A stretch of 64,000 bases of DNA from Terfezia claveryi (taxonomy: Eukaryota > Ascomycota > Pezizomycetes > Pezizales > Pezizaceae): positions 372,001 through 436,000 of the forward strand of contig WHUX01000001.1 of the NCBI GenBank assembly GCA_015179025.1, in the 5' to 3' direction. How positions within the stretch are numbered: the first letter of the stretch is position 1; each line of letters opens with the position of its first letter. The notes under the pieces were generated by a model, which was not told the origin of the DNA, made no database searches, and saw only the letters and a program-made list of their open reading frames with translations. The position numbers and the translations under genes are program-made. Positions 21,918 through 35,042 of this stretch are shown here, piece by piece.

Positions 21918-24159
21918 GCAAAGGGAGATCATTGAGTGAGCATGCTAGTGCTTCCTTTGCCATTATTAACTTTCGAGATTTGGTTTATTATTTCTTGTCC
22001 CTATATTGGATTTATGACATGAATTTATGTGGAATATGTACCTTTTCCTTCCTCCACTATCTGATTTCGCACTATTACGATTGCCAGTCTCTGTTGAATG
22101 ATGCCCTGGTGTCTTGTTGCTCACTTTTTCTATATTGTGAGTCTTTTCAGGGGTTGTTTGGTATGCAGCGCAGCTTTATTGGTGTTTTTCAGGTGCATAT
22201 TTTCTTGTCTCAAGGTGTTTGTTCCAGCAGCTCCCCTCTCCTTCCTTGCACCTCCCACGGAATTCTTTTGACCGCTTTTACAGTTTCATGAATGGTATTT
22301 CCCAACAAATGGATTAGGTATCCCTGATGTGATGGCATGATTACCAAAAGAGGAAGCCGTTGATGACCTTATCATCCACGCCCTGCAGCTCATGTTTTGA
22401 TTCTTGGCTACCAGGCCCCTGGAATTGCGCTTGACATGATCTTGGCACTAGTATGGTGTTCATGTACCTACAGCAAGAGCGCTTTGCCCAATCTTGAGAG
22501 ATGTCGGCCTTTGGCAGTTCGACTGGTGCTTGAGTGATATAAATGCTCACTGCATATTGAGGAAAATAAATGTGGGCCATAGAGGATACAGCACCTACTG
22601 CGGACTCGTGAGGCTAAACCCGCGGCGTTGGTACTTCCCAATTTGGGAATATATTGTCAGTTGAAAGAGGAAGCGCCCTAGCTGGAGAAAGGCATAGCTT
22701 GAATATAAATTCAAGACGGCGCATGCCAAAGTCGGCGATCATTCGGACAGGAGCAAGGGATACTGGCCTTCGGCAGCGCAAGCAGCGTGAAACAAAAAGG
22801 TCCCCGCCAGCCTCCAAAATTTGAGCGTGGGATGTTTCCTGAGGTTGAAAAAGAAACGGCACTCCCAAAAGCCAGCACGGACTTCTCGGCAGCTGCACTA
22901 GTAAGAATTGCGGAATGTTGGGGGTGTGGGGTCCCTCCTGCCTGCTCCAGGCTCACATCTCTCAGCTGACTGGCCAAAGTCGCTTTATCAATAGTGCTGT
23001 GGAGAAGTAAAGTACCTGCGTCCAGACCCCATGTCGACCTCCATCTCACAAATTTCAATATCAACAACAGTGCAACTTACTGTCTTGCCATTGTAAAAAC
23101 CCTATTCCGCAATCGTCGCCGCTGGCCCCCGAAGCAAGCGAGACAGCATCGAGTGATTGCAGTGACCCCGGCCTGGGATCGACGTCACCAGGATGATCAA
23201 CTTGACTACCCCGTTGATGGACATGAGACTATTGATGGACGGCAATATAGAGTACTGCATAGTTATCAATTGAGGGTCTGGAGCAATTAAGGCAGCACAC
23301 CCTCTAAGCATCACCTTTTCTTTTCCTTGGAAAACCGGAGAAGGGGGCGAAGGGACCCTTGATGCTGCGTACAGTTTGCCCCTCCCTAGGTCAGACCATG
23401 CCCCTCCTTCGCAGGTGATCACTTTCTAAATACCTGAGGTTGTATCAAATACGGGTGGTCCAAGCAATAGCAGAAGTAGAGGACCTTTTAAGAGAGCTCC
23501 TCCCCTCATCGCTACCGTTCAATATCTCCGACATCTTCACCGAGAGAAAAAAAAACAGCACCCTAGGTAAATAACCCCCCGACCATCGCTGCCGTCCCTC
23601 CCAAGCTGCTCAATACCCAGCACACCCCCCACACCTCATCTAAACTGCACTGCCGGAGCTTCCCCCGCAGGGCACTCCCGCAAGTTCAAGCCAGACCTTT
23701 CGTATTGATGAGAGACACTCGTTTCTAGAACGACTAAGTTTGTTTCTAGAGGGTATCTTGTGTTGAACAGGCTGAAATATCCCACACTAGAGGGCGAGTC
23801 ACAGAAAAAAAAAACAGGGGGATTGGATTTCTATTCGGAGGCAGACAGCTCGCCAAGGAAGGATATAGAAAGCCTACACAACCAAGCAGATACGCCGGTA
23901 CCAGCTCTCTCTCTCTAGTGAAGCTTGACTCCAGGCTTTGGGCACACAATTCTTTTCCGTGCGGTATCCGACCCTGAAACCACTAAACACCATTAAGGGT
24001 TCCTCTGTGTACTTAAAAGCTTGTACTCCCTCGCTCTTCCAAGCCGTCACTAATTCCCCTCATTCCAGGCTCCCTTTATCTTTTCCCACTCATTATCGCA
24101 CGCGTTCAACCCTCCGCCTTTCTGAAAACTCATAGACCACCTTCACATCACACAAATTA
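21918..24159. other. 2.2-kb intergenic region between YSC84 and the SDR gene
   Basis: Nothing here resembles a conserved protein. Open frames at 22614-23422 overlap on both strands and none shows a recognisable domain. The last few hundred bases are CT-rich and probably the SDR promoter and leader. Confidence 0.45.
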
Positions 24160-25318
24160 ATGGGTTCAAATACACTCCCAGCTGTCAACCTTCCCGTCGG
24201 TATTGGAGCTACAGCTTCCATTGCCCTCCCACCGACCCTTCGTCGGTTTTGCTTGGATGGCAAAGTAGCAGTCGTTACTGGGTAAGTATTGAATCATCTA
24301 GTCTGGTTGGCACTGAATCATCTCACATTAATAGATCTTGAAGAAGCTAATGCAGTAGCCTATAGTGGTGCCCGTGGTTTGGGTTTCTGCATGTCGGAAG
24401 CTCTCTGCGAGGTTGGGCTTAAGGCAATTGCCATCATGGATGTTCTTCAAGACCACGGAGACGCTGCCGTTGCTGAATTACACAAGAAGTACAATGTTGC
24501 CGCAGCCTTCTACAAAGTTGATGTCCGTGATGCTCAGGCAGTATCTGATGTCATCAGTAGTGTATGTCAAACCACGAAAATTGTTGAGAATCCAGTTGAG
24601 GAAGTTGCTGCTAATTCCTCCTGAACAGATTGCAAGTGACCTTGGGGGAATTGATATTTTGATTTGCTCAGCCGGTATCGCAGAGTAAGTATACCTCACT
24701 AGGGCTGCCGAATAAATTACTGAAGGGAATAGTTCCAACATCCCAGCCGAGACATACGATGTCGAGAAATTTCGAAGGCTTATCGATATCAACCTTACCG
24801 GAACCTTCCTTTGCGCACAAGCCACTGGCCGGATCATGATTGAACAGAAGACTGGCGGATCGATCGTCTTCATTGCATCCATGTCTGGGCATATTGTAAA
24901 CTGGCCTCAACAACAGAGCTGTTACAATGCCTCTAAGGCTGGTGTTATTCAACTTGGAAAATCACTCGCCGCCGAATGGGCTCCTTACAACATTCGCGTC
25001 AGTGAGTGCACCTAAACAAATTTTCAGCCTACGGATAGGGATACTAACAGAAAAGACTCTATTTCTCCTGGTTATATGGATACTGCCCTCAACCGAGTAC
25101 CTGCTTTGGAAGCCCAGAAGAAGCTATGGTGTTCTCGAACCCCCATGAACAGGCTTGGTAATGTTGATGAGTTAAACAACATTGCCGTCTTTCTGGCTTC
25201 TGATGCTTCAACTTTCATGACTGGCTCTGATTTGGTTATTGACGTGAGTACCCTTTAGTTGCCCAGCCTTTTTGGATAGCTGACAATTCAAATTTAGGGT
25301 GGTTATTGCGCTTGGTGA
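24160..25318 (+). CDS. Short-chain dehydrogenase/reductase, polyol (arabinitol/sorbose) dehydrogenase-like
   Basis: Six exons: 24160-24281, 24366-24561, 24629-24684, 24733-25001, 25056-25243 and 25298-25318 (283 aa), all GT-AG and in phase. The classical SDR fold is complete: cofactor motif VTGGARGLGF split by intron 1, a VDVRD adenine-pocket motif, GIDILICSAGIAE, INLTGTF, catalytic Ser in FIASMSG (about 174-176), Tyr189 and Lys193 in YNASKAG, and SISPGYMDTALNR. The C-terminus GGYCAW is typical of the D-arabinitol 2-dehydrogenase / sorbose reductase / mannitol dehydrogenase group. Expected reaction is NAD(P)-dependent interconversion of a ketose and a sugar alcohol in the cytosol; the exact substrate cannot be fixed. 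Intron 1 carries a copy of the dispersed AGTCTGGTTGGCAC repeat at about 24299. Confidence 0.92.
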
Positions 25319-26774
25319 ACGCTTGCCATAAGCTTGGCACCTATTTTATTTTCGTAATTTAACTAGCGGGAATCGGCATTAGATGGGATAAACTAAATCG
25401 ATTTATATCCGAAATTTCAACGGAAGATGGCCGGTAGCCTTTTATAAGGCCTCTGCAAATGGAGAAGAGGGTCTATACCAAGAAAGCCGGATACCTTTTC
25501 TAACTTCGTATCATGAATTTGGGGTTTATATTTGTCGTTGTTTATTTTATTTGTAGTGTTTGATTCTTGTTCTGTCCTAGCCTATGTTATGTTTATCTTG
25601 GGGGTGCATTATTTATAGTTGGGTCGGTGATGAAGATACGATTGATTGTTCGACGAGAACCCTTAATTCACTTCGTTTGATATGCATCCCAGATAGAGAC
25701 TAAGCTTATTGGACTGTTACAGAGTCTCATACGAGACTAGTCCTAGCCCGCACTCTTTACGCTGAAACCCATGTTCTTGTCATTACCCGATTAGGGAACC
25801 TTGGTCAAGATCGTGAAGGGCAGAGTCCGTGCGCTGCGCACCACGGGAACTTATCGATACCAGCTTAGTGCGTCTTGTGGCGCTGGGAATACCCAGGATG
25901 CTGTTTTGGAACCAAGCCACTTGATTGTATTATGGCACTTAGTTGTCTTGGACAGGATCGTGAGCCGCGCCCTTCCAAGGGGAGGTTGAGGGTATCGTGA
26001 TGCACTTCGTTGCTTAATACTGGTAATAATCTGCATGCATTTATGTACATACATACCTAGGTGCGTATAGAAGTTCATATATGTGAATTGTATGGGTGTC
26101 GGAAGAATTATTATACCCTGCCCTATTATATAAGCCTGCCTATACTAATCGAGATAGCATGATCCGAGAGTTGTTGAGGGACACGTTCCATCTTTTGGTA
26201 GTCTGGTTATCTTTTTGCGAAATTTTCTGCTCCCATATTCCGGGATTGCCTTATTTGTTTGGGACCGGTAGTGGTTACCTAGTCTGGTTGGACGGTAATA
26301 ATTCCATGTTCCATTGGCTAGTCAAGACTACGGTATCAGGGCAAAGCCAGGTACTTCTGTACTAAAAGATTTGCTGTGTAGCCTGATAATATTAGTCTCG
26401 ATCAGACCCTCGTAGAAGATAATAATATAGGTATTGGGGATTCAAATTCGAATGCGATGCCGATTGCCGCCCAAGCGTCTTTCTCTGGTGGTATCACGTG
26501 ATCTGGATGAGGCTTGTCCTCACGTGCTATATGGCCGTCTCGAGATTAAGATATGGCTAGTCTCGTGCCTATATGGCGTAGTCTAGAACAGTACTAGAGT
26601 AGTTGCACGCTTCCTCGTAGATATGTGGTGGCCCTGAATTAGTATGGTTGCACGTAGACTAGGTTGCACGACCTCTCGATTATTTGATATTAATTTGGCG
26701 GCATAAGACCTAAATGCAATAGATGCATGTGCTAAGTGTCAGCAGAACTCGGGGAAGTTCTCAGTACTGGTATA

Positions 26775-26938
26775 CCGTATTTTCTGGTTCTTTATGACCC
26801 GGAGCTAGCAAGATCTAACGTGAAGAGGTGTGATTTTCACTCAACTAGACCTATCGAAGTGCTCGTGCGGACAAGAACGTTGGATTTGTATGAGAGAACT
26901 TGCAGTAGCGCCGGGTCATAAACAACCAGAAAATACGG
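26775..26938. mobile_element. MITE, CCGTATTTTCTGGTT family, TA-flanked
   Basis: The 164-bp element has terminal inverted repeats of about 32 bp: left end CCGTATTTTCTGGTTCTTTA then TGACCCGGAGCT, right end the inverse with three mismatches. TA lies outside both ends (26773-26774 and 26939-26940). It has no coding capacity and its ends differ from the CAGYTAGGTGGC family. Confidence 0.85.
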
Positions 26939-26957
26939 TAGGTAGTTCTGCCTCTTT

Positions 26958-27119
26958 CGAGAGGCTTGTGCCAACCAGACTAGGTAGTCTGGTATCTAGA
27001 TCTACGAGAGGCTTGTGCCAACCAGACTAAGTCTGGTGGTACAGTATACACTGATCCGGATAGCCAGATGTCAGCCAGACTATGGGTGAGAATGCGAGAA
27101 AACTAGTCTGGTTGGCACC
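26958..27119. repeat. Cluster of TGCCAACCAGACTA direct and inverted repeats
   Basis: CGAGAGGCTTGTGCCAACCA followed by GACTA occurs at 26958-26982 and again at 27005-27029. An inverted copy, CTAGTCTGGTTGGCACCGAG, lies at about 27100-27119. Partial copies sit between them (TAGTCTGGTA, AAGTCTGGTGG, AGCCAGACTA). The same core recurs in SDR intron 1 (about 24297-24313), at about 26281 and at about 41358. Confidence 0.75.
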
Positions 27120-27540
27120 GAGAGAACAGCTAGAAGATCTACTCAAGTAGAAAGCTTTGCATAGTATCAAAATGCAACCACCTGTACAGTACGTCATGCC
27201 AAGAGCAGGACCTCAAAAAGAAGACAGAAACACATCCTCAGTCAATCAGATTAGGTTGTATGTAGAGCAGCCAGGCTACTCGGTTGTATGCAGAGCGCTA
27301 TGATCATATTTGCAAGTGGTACGGATACAAGCGCGAGTTTATATCGGAACCCAGACTACGTCGGAACCTCCTTAGTCACCCGAGGGCGAGTGGGTCACTA
27401 GGGATTAAGCTCACTCTGCACCACAAAACCTCAACTTTCTGACGTTCATTCTCAACCCCACCAACATCTGTCATACATCGCTCCCGGAAGGTAAGCTCTC
27501 TCCAACATATAGCTCTGCAGCATCCATCAGTTCCAGCAGC

Positions 27541-27584
27541 TGCCTGTGCTACCTGTGCTCCCTGTGCTGCCTGTGCTGCCTGTG
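27541..27584. repeat. Short CTGTGCTGC minisatellite
   Basis: About five imperfect 9-bp units of CTGTGCTNC (CTGTGCTAC, CTGTGCTCC, CTGTGCTGC twice, CTGTGCAC) lie in tandem. Noncoding as far as can be seen. Confidence 0.7.
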
Positions 27585-28426
27585 CACTGCATGCACGCAT
27601 GTATTCGGACTAAAACTCCAAGGTATGGTCTACGATACTTGCTGCTTACAGTTGCCGGCGGTGTCATCCTTATTGCGTGCAATTTGCCGATTTGCTGTTG
27701 TTTCCCTCCCTTGATAGAGCACTCTTTCCAGCGTTTGCCGTACCCAGACCCTGAACGGTTGTCGGGCTGACAGTCACTGACCAGCCTTCTGCGAACAGGC
27801 CTTAACACCCCCTAGGCATCGATAACGTTAGCGAACTCTTTGGTGCTCTCGTTCGAGGGATAAACAAGTTGCAAGATCTTGACGTAGTATCACCAAAACA
27901 CTTAATCGGGAATTCGCGTGCACAAAGTGTTTTTTAGACTTTTGAAGACACATAACTGAAGCAGTATCCCACTCCTCTTGGCCAATTTCCCTGCCAGTTT
28001 CGCTCGGTCCGGAGAAACTTCACGAAGGCCATCGACGAGTCGACATCACCACCGTTCCCTTCTGTATCAAAGCTCCTTCTACAGCACCTTCCCCTCCCAC
28101 TGTGGTTGTGGATGGCGTACGAATAGCGCATGGAGCTTCCACTTCACAAGGCAGATAAACAGAACTGTGACTTGACAACGGCTCAAGGCTCCCTAGCACC
28201 AACTGCAACTCATTCGCCAACATCTACGACTTCATCTTCGAGCTCTTCATCAAACGCTTTGAACCACACCAGGTAGTTATACCTATTTCTTCGATTCATT
28301 TTCGTACAATCACCCATCACACATAAACTATATTTTAGTCCTCCATACAAACCCTCTCACCTTTACGTCTCCCTCTGTGATTTCTTCCACAACCATCAAG
28401 TTCAGTTCTGGATCGAATACCTGTTC

Positions 28427-31400
28427 ATGCCTCCTTCTAGAGTAACTCGTTCCGCAACGAGACTGTCGTCCGATCAGAGCAACGTCAACAACTCGACCAA
28501 CACTACAAACAGCAGCAACACTGCCACTACCACTGTCCCACTCCCAACCACTACTCTTTCGTCCACTCGAGCCACCAAAAAGAGGAAGAGTCAAGATCAA
28601 CTATCAGCTGAGACTGCACCGACAAACTCGGCACCTAGGAGGAAACGAGCAAAATCCCAGGCAGAGCCACTCCAACAACACCAGGAACCAACCTCACCAG
28701 CAAAAAGTAAAAGACGCAAAGGAAAGGCAGCTGCTACTACATCGGGGTCAGGGTAGGAAAACATCAACAGATGGCGTGGGACATATTGCTGATATTTGCA
28801 TAGGTCGGCACGTGAACCTAAAACACAACCGGAACCAGCCGGGTCGTCGAAACGTCGATCCACTAGAAATCAAAGAACGACAGGTTATACTCCATGAATT
28901 TGCTAAAAGTTCATGACCCACACTGACATATTTGCTAACTAGATACCACCTCTCCTTCAGCCTCACGCCGTAGCCGCAGAATGAGTGGAATCAATCAGCC
29001 CGATCCGGACACCGCAATGCCCGACGTTACGGAGAAGCCTGAAGATGAGCGTTCGGAGGCCGATGAACATGAACAAGAGTTGGCGGAGCAAGCATTGAGA
29101 GATGCGGAAAATGCCATGGATGAAGATGGTGATGAGTATGATCGAGATGACGATGACGATGGATTCGATGAACGGTACCTGGGCGCTGGAGGGTTATTTG
29201 CTCCCGGCTTCAGATCAAATGGAATGGTGTCGATTTCGGGTCTGTCACCGCGGCTGCGTGAAATTTTGAGTCAAATTCGACAAAAAGACGACCCAACAAT
29301 ACAGATGTTAGCTTTACAGCAATTGGCAGAGATTTTGTTGATATGTACAGAAGACAATCTGTCGGGGCATTTCTCGCCAGACCAATTCATCAAGGAATTG
29401 GTAAGCATTATGCGGGACCCGAGTCCTACAGGCATGGAGAATCCAGAGATGATGCTTCTCGCATGTCGATGTATATCCAATATCATGGAAGCATTGCCGG
29501 CTGCTGTCTCAAATGTCGTATTTTGCGGGGCTGTGCCCGTTCTATGCCAAAAGTTATTGGAGATTTCGTACATCGATCTAGCTGAGCAAGCGTTGAGTGT
29601 AAGTGAAGCATTGTGTGTCTTCCTGTTCTTTTTACTAATCTCTTCTAGACCCTCGAGAAAATCTCAGTGGAGTACCCAAGTTCAATAGTAAGGGAAGGGG
29701 GGCTAACAGCTTGCTTGTCGTTCCTTGATTTCTTTGCAACCAATGTTCAGAGGACGGCAGTCACAACAGCCGCAAATTGTTGTCGACACCTTAACCCAGA
29801 ACACTTTGCCACAGTTCGTGATGTTATGCCAATCCTATTGAACGTTTTAGGGTGCAGTGATCAGAAAGTCCTGGAGCAAGGATGTTACTGTGTATCAAGG
29901 ATTATCACAAGCTTCAATAAAGCCGAGCAGCTTGAACAGTTGATCACAAAAGAGATGTTGAAGGCTATCCTCAACTTGCTCTTGCCAGGAACAACTAACC
30001 TTGTAGGACCCAAAATACATACGGAGTTCCTTCGGGTTCTTTCCCACACTGCCAAAAACTCACCGTCGTTGGCTGTTGATATGTTGCAGATGAATATTGT
30101 CGATACACTCTATCAGATTTTGACTGGTGTATCTCCGCCATCAGAGGAAGAGCTTGTGACTGCAAGAAATGACAGTGTGGTAATTATGCAAGCTTTGATT
30201 CACAGGCCGAGAGAGCATGTATACGAGACATTGAATGTTATTTGTGAACTGCTCCCTGATTTGCCTCGCGGTACGGTTCCTCTTTTCTTATCCTCAGTAC
30301 AATTGAGCTGACATGAATCATTAGACGATATACAATCATCACTTCTGCAGCTCATCAGCAGTGGAATTCCAGATCTTTCGTCAGACGAAACGCATAAGAA
30401 GAGATTGGAGCTACTTGGTGGTTGCAAGGCTGAGCTGAAGAGATTTGCTATCATTCTACTTCCGACTCTAACAGATGCATATTCGAGCACCGTCAATCTG
30501 AACGTTCGACAAAAGGTTCTATCTGCACAACTAAAGATGATCTCGAATTTGGACACGGATATCCTGGAAGAGGCTTTGAATAATGTGGCTTTTGCCTCAT
30601 ATCTCGCTTCAATTTTGTCTCAGCAAGACAACCCAACACTAGTTCTTGCTGCAATCCAAGCTTCCGAGTTGTTGCTCCGCCGGCTGCCAGATATCTACCG
30701 ATATCATTTCCACAGAGAGGGTGTCATTTCCGAGATTTCGAAGCTAGCGGCAAAGAAGGAGCAAGAGCCAGAGAAAAGTCAGGCTATCAATGAGCAGGCT
30801 CCCGAAGATAATGATGATAGAAACTCAGAAGCATCCCATGGCAGCGAAGATCATTTGACATCCTCCCCTGTTAGCTCTAGATCTTCTTCATCGTCGCGGC
30901 ATCTCCCAATCAATCCAACCACTGCAATGAATTCCTGGATAGCGACTAGGGCCGCAAGGTTTATGGAAGCTCATGATAAAGACGAGACAAGTAATATCAA
31001 GCACAAGGCAGGAGATATATTGGAGGATTTGAAGGCGTTAGCGGAGGATATGCGGGGCACCGATGACTACTATGGGGTTTTTGATCGCTTGATTAAGCAC
31101 TTTGAGAGCAACAACTCCCTTACATCAATTTCTAGCTTTGAGCTTCTGAATTCCAATATTGTCGATGCTCTTCTTGCGGCTTTAGGTACTAATGGCGAAA
31201 CTCAGAATGCTGAGGCCCGTCGTGCGTTCTTGGAGATATTCTTGATTTCAGATGGATCTACAGAGCAGTCTCCATTCTCGATATTAGTATCTAAGTTGCA
31301 GGATCTGCTTAGCCGATCGGAGCACTTTGAGGTTGTCACAGTCCACCAGAATAGCTACGATGGGAACAGAAGCAGTGCAGCCTCCATGCTGGCGAAACAG

Positions 31401-34046
31401 CTCCGTCTTAAACTTGTGGCGGATGAGGATTCAGAGATCCCTCGTCCGTATAGGAATATCATGGTATCTATTCATGCCATTGCAACGTTTAAAGCGTTGG
31501 ACGACTACTTGCGCCCTAGAATCACTCTCTCAGACCGACCGAAGAGCTCAAGGAAGTTCCCTGGGGGAAGTGGTGCAGGTGGTCTTTCGACTGCATTTGC
31601 TGCATTTGCTGCAGCTGCGAATCTCGCGGGACAGGCCGCCTCGGGCCCCCCTCGCAATACAGCAGCGGGCGAGGGAACATCATCAGCCCCAGCCAAGTCA
31701 ACTAGGTCATCAACTAGGCGGAAAACAACAAAGGCATCAAAATCTGTTGCTGAAGGCTCATCGGCAACACCAAAGTCACCAACCAAAGAGGCCTCACCTA
31801 AATCACCATCTGGCCAGGAGCATTTAGAGTGCATGGATGAGCGAGCGGTGACGGATGATGATGACATGGATGAGATGGATGCTGTACTTGATGATTTGGA
31901 TCGGGAGATGGATGAGGACCCACAAGAGGCGGAAACCAGCCCTGTGAACATGGAAGTGACTGGAGGTAAGGTTACCGCACGAAAAGAAGATGGCACCCGA
32001 GTTGCGACACCACAACAAAATACTCCAGTTCGTGCGGGCGGACCTTCAGCAGCGGCACCTCCAGCCTCCTCTTCCAAGGCTATGTCGTATGCCCAGGCAA
32101 TCAATGTACCCCAGGACTGGCACATTGAGTTTTCCATTGGGGATCACGTAATCTCGAACGATACTACGATTTACAGGGCGGTACAGATGAGCCGAACGGA
32201 TGCTGACGGAGAGCCAAATTTCCGCAATGTCTGGTCGTCGGTTCATCCAATCAAGTTCAGGAGGGCTCCAGGCCCAGCACAGCCAGAGGGTGCTTTGTCA
32301 CCAACTCCGGATCCTGTTGTAATGACCTCAGGTGTACCAGCATCATTGGATAAGAACAAAGTATCATCCTCTATTCTACACTTGTTGAGCATTCTGCATG
32401 CATTGAATGCCAATCTCGAAGATGTCTTCGCGGGGGATCAGGAGAAGTCTAGCTTACTCCAACCACAGCCATTGAGTCAGTTTGTGAACACAAAACTGAC
32501 AGCGAAGCTTAATCGCCAGCTTGAGGAGCCATTGATTGTGGCAAGTGCTTGCCTTCCAAGTTGGAGTGAGGACCTCGCACGATTTTATCCTTTCCTGTTC
32601 CCATTTGAGACTCGACACCTCTTCCTCCAGTCAACATCGTTTGGTTACTCAAGGTCTATGACAAGGTGGCAAAATGCACAATCAACAAGCGACTCCAGAC
32701 ATGATAGACGCGACGATAGCAGGCCATTTTTGGGTAGACTCCAGCGACAGAAAGTCCGGATATCTCGTGTTCGTATACTCGAATCAGCTATTAAAGTCAT
32801 GGAGCTATATGGAGCTTCGCCAAGTGTGCTGGAAGTGGAATACTTTGAAGAGGTCGGGACAGGTCTGGGTCCAACGTTGGAGTTCTACTCTAGTGTGTCT
32901 CGCGAGTTTTCGAAGAAGAAATTGAAGTTATGGCGTGAAAACAATACCGAAAGCACCAGTGAGTACGCCTTTGGCGAGCAGGGTCTTTTCCCGGCTCCAA
33001 TAACTGCACAGATGGCAGAGTCAGAGAATGGAAAGAAGGTCTTGCATTTGTTCAAGATGCTTGGGAAGTTTGTGGCACGGTCGATGTTGGATTCTCGAAT
33101 TATCGATATTTCGTTCAACCCTACTTTCTTCCGAACTGGTGAAGGAAATTCGGCCGTGGTCCCGTCTCTAGGTGCTGTGAAGACGGTTGACAAGAGCCTG
33201 GCGAACTCATTGAAGCTATTGCGAAGATTTGCGAGTGCGAAGAAGAAAGTTGATGATACGAGAATGCTTAGTGCCGCTGAACGAAAGAGGAGAATTGCTG
33301 CTATTGAAATCGATGGTGTGAAGGTTGAGGATATGGCTCTTGACTTTACTTTACCCGGATATCCCCATATTGAGTTGGAGAAGAATGGTGCCAATCTGCC
33401 CGTTACAATTTACAATGTAGGCAGATATGTGGATACTGTCATTAATCTTACTCTCGGAAGCGGTGTTCAGCGACAAGTTGAAGCGTTCAAGACTGGCTTC
33501 TCACAAGTGTTCCCTTACACTGCACTCAGAGCCTTCACACCTGATGAACTGGTTATGTTGTTTGGTAGAATTGAGGAGGACTGGTCTATTGAAAGTAAGT
33601 TGTCGCTCATAGTAATTGAGTGGCATTTACTAATGCTACCTCGCAGCCTTAACGGATTCTATTAGGGCGGATCACGGGTTTAATATGGACAGTAAGAGCG
33701 TGAGGAACTTGTTGCAGGTTATGAGCGAGCTATCACCTACTGAGCACAGAGAGTTTTTGCAATTCGTGACTGGTAGCCCTAAGCTTCCTATTGGAGGTCA
33801 GATTCGTCCCATCTCCCTTTGACATGCGGTGCTGACGTTCATTCGATAGGCTTCAAAGCTCTCACTCCTCTATTCACAGTGGTTTGCAAGCCAAGTGAAC
33901 CACCGCTTACCTCTGACGATTACCTGCCTAGTGTCATGACTTGCGTGAACTACCTTAAGCTTCCAGATTACTCTTCTCTCGAGGTATTGCGTTCGAGGCT
34001 TAAGGTTGCTATTAAGGAGGGTCAAGGGGCGTTCCATTTATCTTAG
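28427..34046 (+). CDS. UFD4: HECT-type E3 ubiquitin ligase Ufd4/TRIP12
   Basis: Seven exons: 28427-28752, 28804-28883, 28943-29598, 29649-30270, 30325-33594, 33647-33796 and 33850-34046 (1766 aa), all GT-AG and in phase. The N-terminus is a basic disordered region ([30 protein letters not shown]), then an acidic stretch, then armadillo-type repeats ([49 protein letters not shown]). A Ser/acidic middle region follows (about 780-1130), with [15 protein letters not shown]. The C-terminal HECT domain contains [19 protein letters not shown] and ends with the active-site block [16 protein letters not shown]; the catalytic Cys1733 codon is at 33942-33944. Ufd4/TRIP12 ligases ubiquitinate N-terminal ubiquitin fusions and some N-degron substrates in nucleus and cytosol. 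It is longer than yeast Ufd4 (1483 aa) because of the low-complexity insertions. Confidence 0.95.
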
Positions 34047-35042
34047 GTTGCTGGGATGTTGATTTTTGTGGATGGTAAGTAATTGTGGAAATTGAGTAAA
34101 GTCTGGTTCGAATGAAATATTTGAGAGAATTCGGGTTGTGTAGAAGCTTTCTCTGGAGGTTATATTGGAGGACGGATATCTTCCTTTCCTTTCTTTTTAC
34201 CCTTTCTCGCCCTTTTGCGCCCACATCCTCTCTACCCCTTCCCGCCCCCTACATTATTTCACTTTGCTTGGGTCTGGATACTTTCAATGTAAGTCGTTCC
34301 TCCTATGTAGTAATCATTCCTTTTTACTTTCACCTTTTTTTTTGCTGGGTTACATATTTTTGTTTTCTTCCAGTGTTGGGGTGTTCGTTTGTGTATCTTT
34401 TATGTTGTTGGTTTTACACAGTGTTTGTGTTGGTGGCATACGTTTATGTGGATATAAACTAGTTAAGTAGGATAGGGCGGTAGGAGGGAGGGAATAAAAG
34501 TTGGAAGATCTTTCAAAAAAGGCATTCAAAAACCTTAACCAGAAAAAAAAAAGATCATGTCGTGCATTGTCTGCTTATTTGCTTCTTGGTACTACTCTTA
34601 TATGGTATGTACTATAGGAATAGTACTAAATCTTACTGTAGTGAAGTGTCATCATATTTCGGAGACGTACTAGAGTCAACCAGACAGATCTCGTAACTGG
34701 CCAAACCGGACTAGGCTGGACAGTATTCAGATTATCCTATTCAGGATCTCCCCTGGTGTACCCTACATTTTCCTGGCTCTCGTTGGTTATCCTGAACTTA
34801 TGCTTTACCTCGGTAATTTGATAGTGGTAACCGTCAACGAAATTGGGAGATGGAGCTCACGGCGAGGTACTCTTAGAAAAAAAAGCTTATGGGGAGTTGG
34901 AGCTCGGAGTTTTCATGATAACTTCTTATGTCCAATAGCATCGTATAAAATAGAACAAGTTCGTAAGGGCCTTCACTTTTATGGTTCTACTGGATTTGCA
35001 AGGCCGTACATGGAAAGATAAGTGAGGATGCTGAAGAATGTA

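Larger units (their letters stand above)
25319..28426. other. 3.1-kb repeat-rich intergenic region
   Basis: No gene is recognised. The stretch contains a 164-bp MITE (26775-26938), a cluster of AGTCTGGTTGGCAC repeats (26958-27119), CTCGTAGA-type short repeats around 26390-26660, and a CTGTGCTGC minisatellite (27541-27584). The final 300 bp before 28427 are CT-rich and probably the UFD4 promoter and leader. Confidence 0.5.

Noticed and set aside
22614..23422. Possible gene in the YSC84-SDR spacer (overlapping frames of 94-118 codons)
   Set aside because: Frames lie on both strands, no splice-consistent continuation and no recognised protein phrase.
25801..26078. Overlapping open frames downstream of the SDR gene
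   Set aside because: Short, antisense to one another, and within repeat-containing intergenic DNA.
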